Positions 62,698 to 64,000 of a DNA stretch of 64,000 nucleotides are shown piece after piece. Both the position numbers and the translations under genes were made by a program. The DNA comes from Streptomyces sp. NBC_00353. GTDB taxonomy: Bacteria; Actinomycetota; Actinomycetes; Streptomycetales; Streptomycetaceae. The DNA lies in NCBI RefSeq assembly GCF_036108815.1, contig NZ_CP107985.1, forward strand, positions 9,483,501 through 9,547,500, given 5' to 3'. A model generated the notes under the pieces. The model ran no database searches. It was not told the origin of the DNA and saw nothing but the letters and a program-made list of their open reading frames with translations. Numbering within the stretch: the stretch's first letter is position 1; each line of letters starts with the position of its first letter.

Positions 62698-63500
62698 TCC
62701 TGCACCGCTCTGCGGTAGCAGATGAGGGTGCAGGCGATGCCGACGAAGGCGAGGAAGTGCTCGGCCTTGCGTTCGTAGCGTCGGTGCAGGCGGCGGCAGC
62801 CGTTCAGCCAGGACATCGTGCGCTCGACCACCCAGCGGTGCCGACCCAGGCGGCCGGACGGTTCGATGTCGCGGCGGGCGATGCGTGGCACGATCTGCCG
62901 ACGGCGCAGCCATCCTCGCAGGTGGTCGAAGTCGTAGCCCTTGTCGGCGTGGAGTTTGGCCGGGGCGGCGGCGCCGGGGTCCATAGCGGGAACGGATCGG
63001 CGGGATGCCGCGCGTCAGCAGGATCAGGGCCTGGCTGTCGTGGAGGTTAGCGCCGGAGATACCCACCGAGATCGGCAGCCCGTTGCGGTCACAGATGACG
63101 TGTATCTTCGATCCGAGCTTGCCGCGATCGGTCGGATTCGGTCCGGTCAGGGGCCCCCTTTGACCGCCCGGACACTGGCCGAGTCGATCGCGCAGCGCGA
63201 CCAGTCCAGCTCGCCGTTCGCGCCGAGCCGGTCGAGGACCACACGGTGCAGCTTGGCCCAGACCCGGGCCATGGACCAGTCGGTGAAGCGACGGTGGACC
63301 GTCTGCCAGGAGGCCCCGAAGACCGATGGCACTTGCCGCCAGGTGCAGCCTGAAGTAGCGACGAAGATGATCGCGGCCAGCACCGCGCGATCATCGCACC
63401 TCCGGCGGCCTCCGCCTTGGGGGCGTACCAGAGGCTCCGGCGCCACGTCCTGGAAGATCTCCCACAGCCCGTCCGGCACCAGGCGCACAACTATGTCCAT
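62694..63500 (-). pseudogene. IS5-family (IS427-like) transposase with two frame changes
   Basis: ORF A from ATG 63500 (MDIVVRLVPDGLWEIFQDVA, ATSGCTWRQVPSVFGASWQT, ELDWSRCAIDSASVRAVKGGP with the first Asp) ends in TGA, while -1 frame continues LTGPNPTDRGKLGSKIHVIC. A -1 slip at AAAGGGGGCCCC would join them, as in IS427-type elements. Further on an extra C in the GCC/CCC run near 62970 shifts the frame again before PAKLHADKGYDFDHLRGWLR (ending near 62694 with the catalytic Glu in HRWVVERTMSW). The second shift should inactivate the transposase. Confidence 0.75.
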
Positions 63501-63797
63501 GCCCGGAGCAACGAGCGATCGCCAATCAAGACACCGTCTAAGTCGCATGACTGGCCGCGACACCAGCGAGATGCTGCGTCAAGTTACCGAGGAAGAACGG
63601 CACCACCCCGTGCGGAATCTAGGTCACATTCCGGATTACCGAGGCGGCATCCCACGCCCAATATTGGAACTGCGCCGGAAAGCGGGATCGGGTAACCCGA
63701 CCCTGCACCGGCGGGGAGACGCGTCGCGGATACGTCTGCGAACTCGGTGTTGAATCCCGTCTTCTCCTGCAACTAACTAGACATCAAGGAGACCACC
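63501..63797. other. Intergenic region before the epoxide hydrolase gene
   Basis: Probably includes one end of the IS5 element and the promoter of the following gene; no gene seen. Confidence 0.45.
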
Positions 63798-64000
63798 ATG
63801 TCTGTTACCTCTGACCAGCATGCGATCCGTCCGTTCACGTTCGAGTTCCCCGAGGCGGACCTCAAGGACCTGCGGACGCGCATCGAGGCCACGCGCTGGC
63901 CGGAGAGGGAGACCGTCGTCGATCAGTCGCAGGGGACCCAGCTGGCCACGATGCAGAAGCTGGCGCGGTACTGGGCGAAGGAGTACGACTGGCGCAAGGT
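63798..64000 (+). CDS. Epoxide hydrolase N-terminal domain protein (partial, runs off the window)
   Basis: From ATG 63798 (AAGGAG upstream, spacing 7) the frame stays open to the end: MSVTSDQHAIRPFTFEFPEA then LKDLRTRIEATRWPERETV and YWAKEYDWRK, the EHN domain found at the start of epoxide hydrolases of the alpha/beta hydrolase fold. The catalytic part is outside the window. Confidence 0.82.
   Translation, partial: MSVTSDQHAIRPFTFEFPEADLKDLRTRIEATRWPERETVVDQSQGTQLATMQKLARYWAKEYDWRK

Noticed and set aside
1..64000. tRNA, rRNA or CRISPR arrays
   Set aside because: Looked for cloverleaf-type arms, CCA ends, conserved rRNA cores and regularly spaced repeats; none found.

Overview
The window reads as high-GC actinobacterial DNA, almost certainly Streptomyces or a close relative. 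Third codon positions are strongly G/C, GTG starts are common, and the gene content includes an SsgA-like sporulation/division protein, a PAS-GAF-PP2C (SpoIIE-type) phosphatase, a spore-associated-protein-A-like secreted protein, a large LuxR (LAL) regulator, an ECF41 sigma factor and remnants of a MobF relaxase. No rRNA, tRNA, CRISPR array or housekeeping cluster was seen. The dense mixture of regulator/enzyme pairs, insertion elements and gene relics suggests an accessory region such as a chromosome arm; that placement is inferred.

Layout. 1-7.6 kb: the end of an oxidoreductase, a nucleoside deaminase, then a ribbon-helix-helix (HicB-like) protein, a DUF4097 protein and a DrrA/DrrB-type ABC exporter; after a 2'-5' RNA ligase-family gene and a GbsR/MarR-type regulator comes a second DUF4097 gene whose downstream ABC gene has been cut away. 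7.6-11 kb: an IS1182-type transposase interrupted by an IS605-type element (TnpA + TnpB), followed by a decayed alpha/beta hydrolase. 11-25.7 kb: small proteins, a relaxase relic, HxlR/quinone oxidoreductase/SDR, a PepSY membrane protein, MFS/LysR, TetR with an acetoacetate-decarboxylase-family protein and a tautomerase, then secreted proteins (SapA-like, L,D-transpeptidase). 25.7-29.4 kb: an IS630 relic, TetR and an SDR split in two by a TnpB-only element. 29.4-37.2 kb: a lamin-tail-domain protein, an ECF41 sigma factor with an SDR that carries a matching promoter, an IS5 relic, a TraB-like protein, LysR, MFS, a second relaxase relic and a P-loop kinase. 37.2-49.6 kb: the phosphatase, a Tn3 relic, TetR/quinone oxidoreductase with three phased operators, a VOC protein and a flavin disulfide-type reductase, an MFS transporter, an IS607 element and an F420-reductase-like protein. 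49.6-64 kb: an IS5 fragment, small lipoprotein/membrane genes, a TetR regulon (lipocalin-like, isochorismatase-like, aldehyde dehydrogenase), LAL, a PPOX protein divergent from a MocR regulator, an SsgA-like protein, a frameshifted IS5 element and the start of an epoxide hydrolase.

How the genes work together. Most intact genes form small modules in which a regulator (TetR, HxlR, LysR, MocR, ECF41) sits beside or divergent from one or two redox or hydrolytic enzymes, and several of these intergenic spaces carry clear inverted repeats. Mobile elements have broken at least five genes, so the region is being actively remodelled. The most informative findings are the regulatory patterns (11-bp-phased octamers at the RHH gene, 21-bp-phased TetR sites, a 13-bp motif shared by three promoters, an ECF41 promoter on the SDR), the truncated copy of the DUF4097 cluster, and three different TnpB types within 40 kb.
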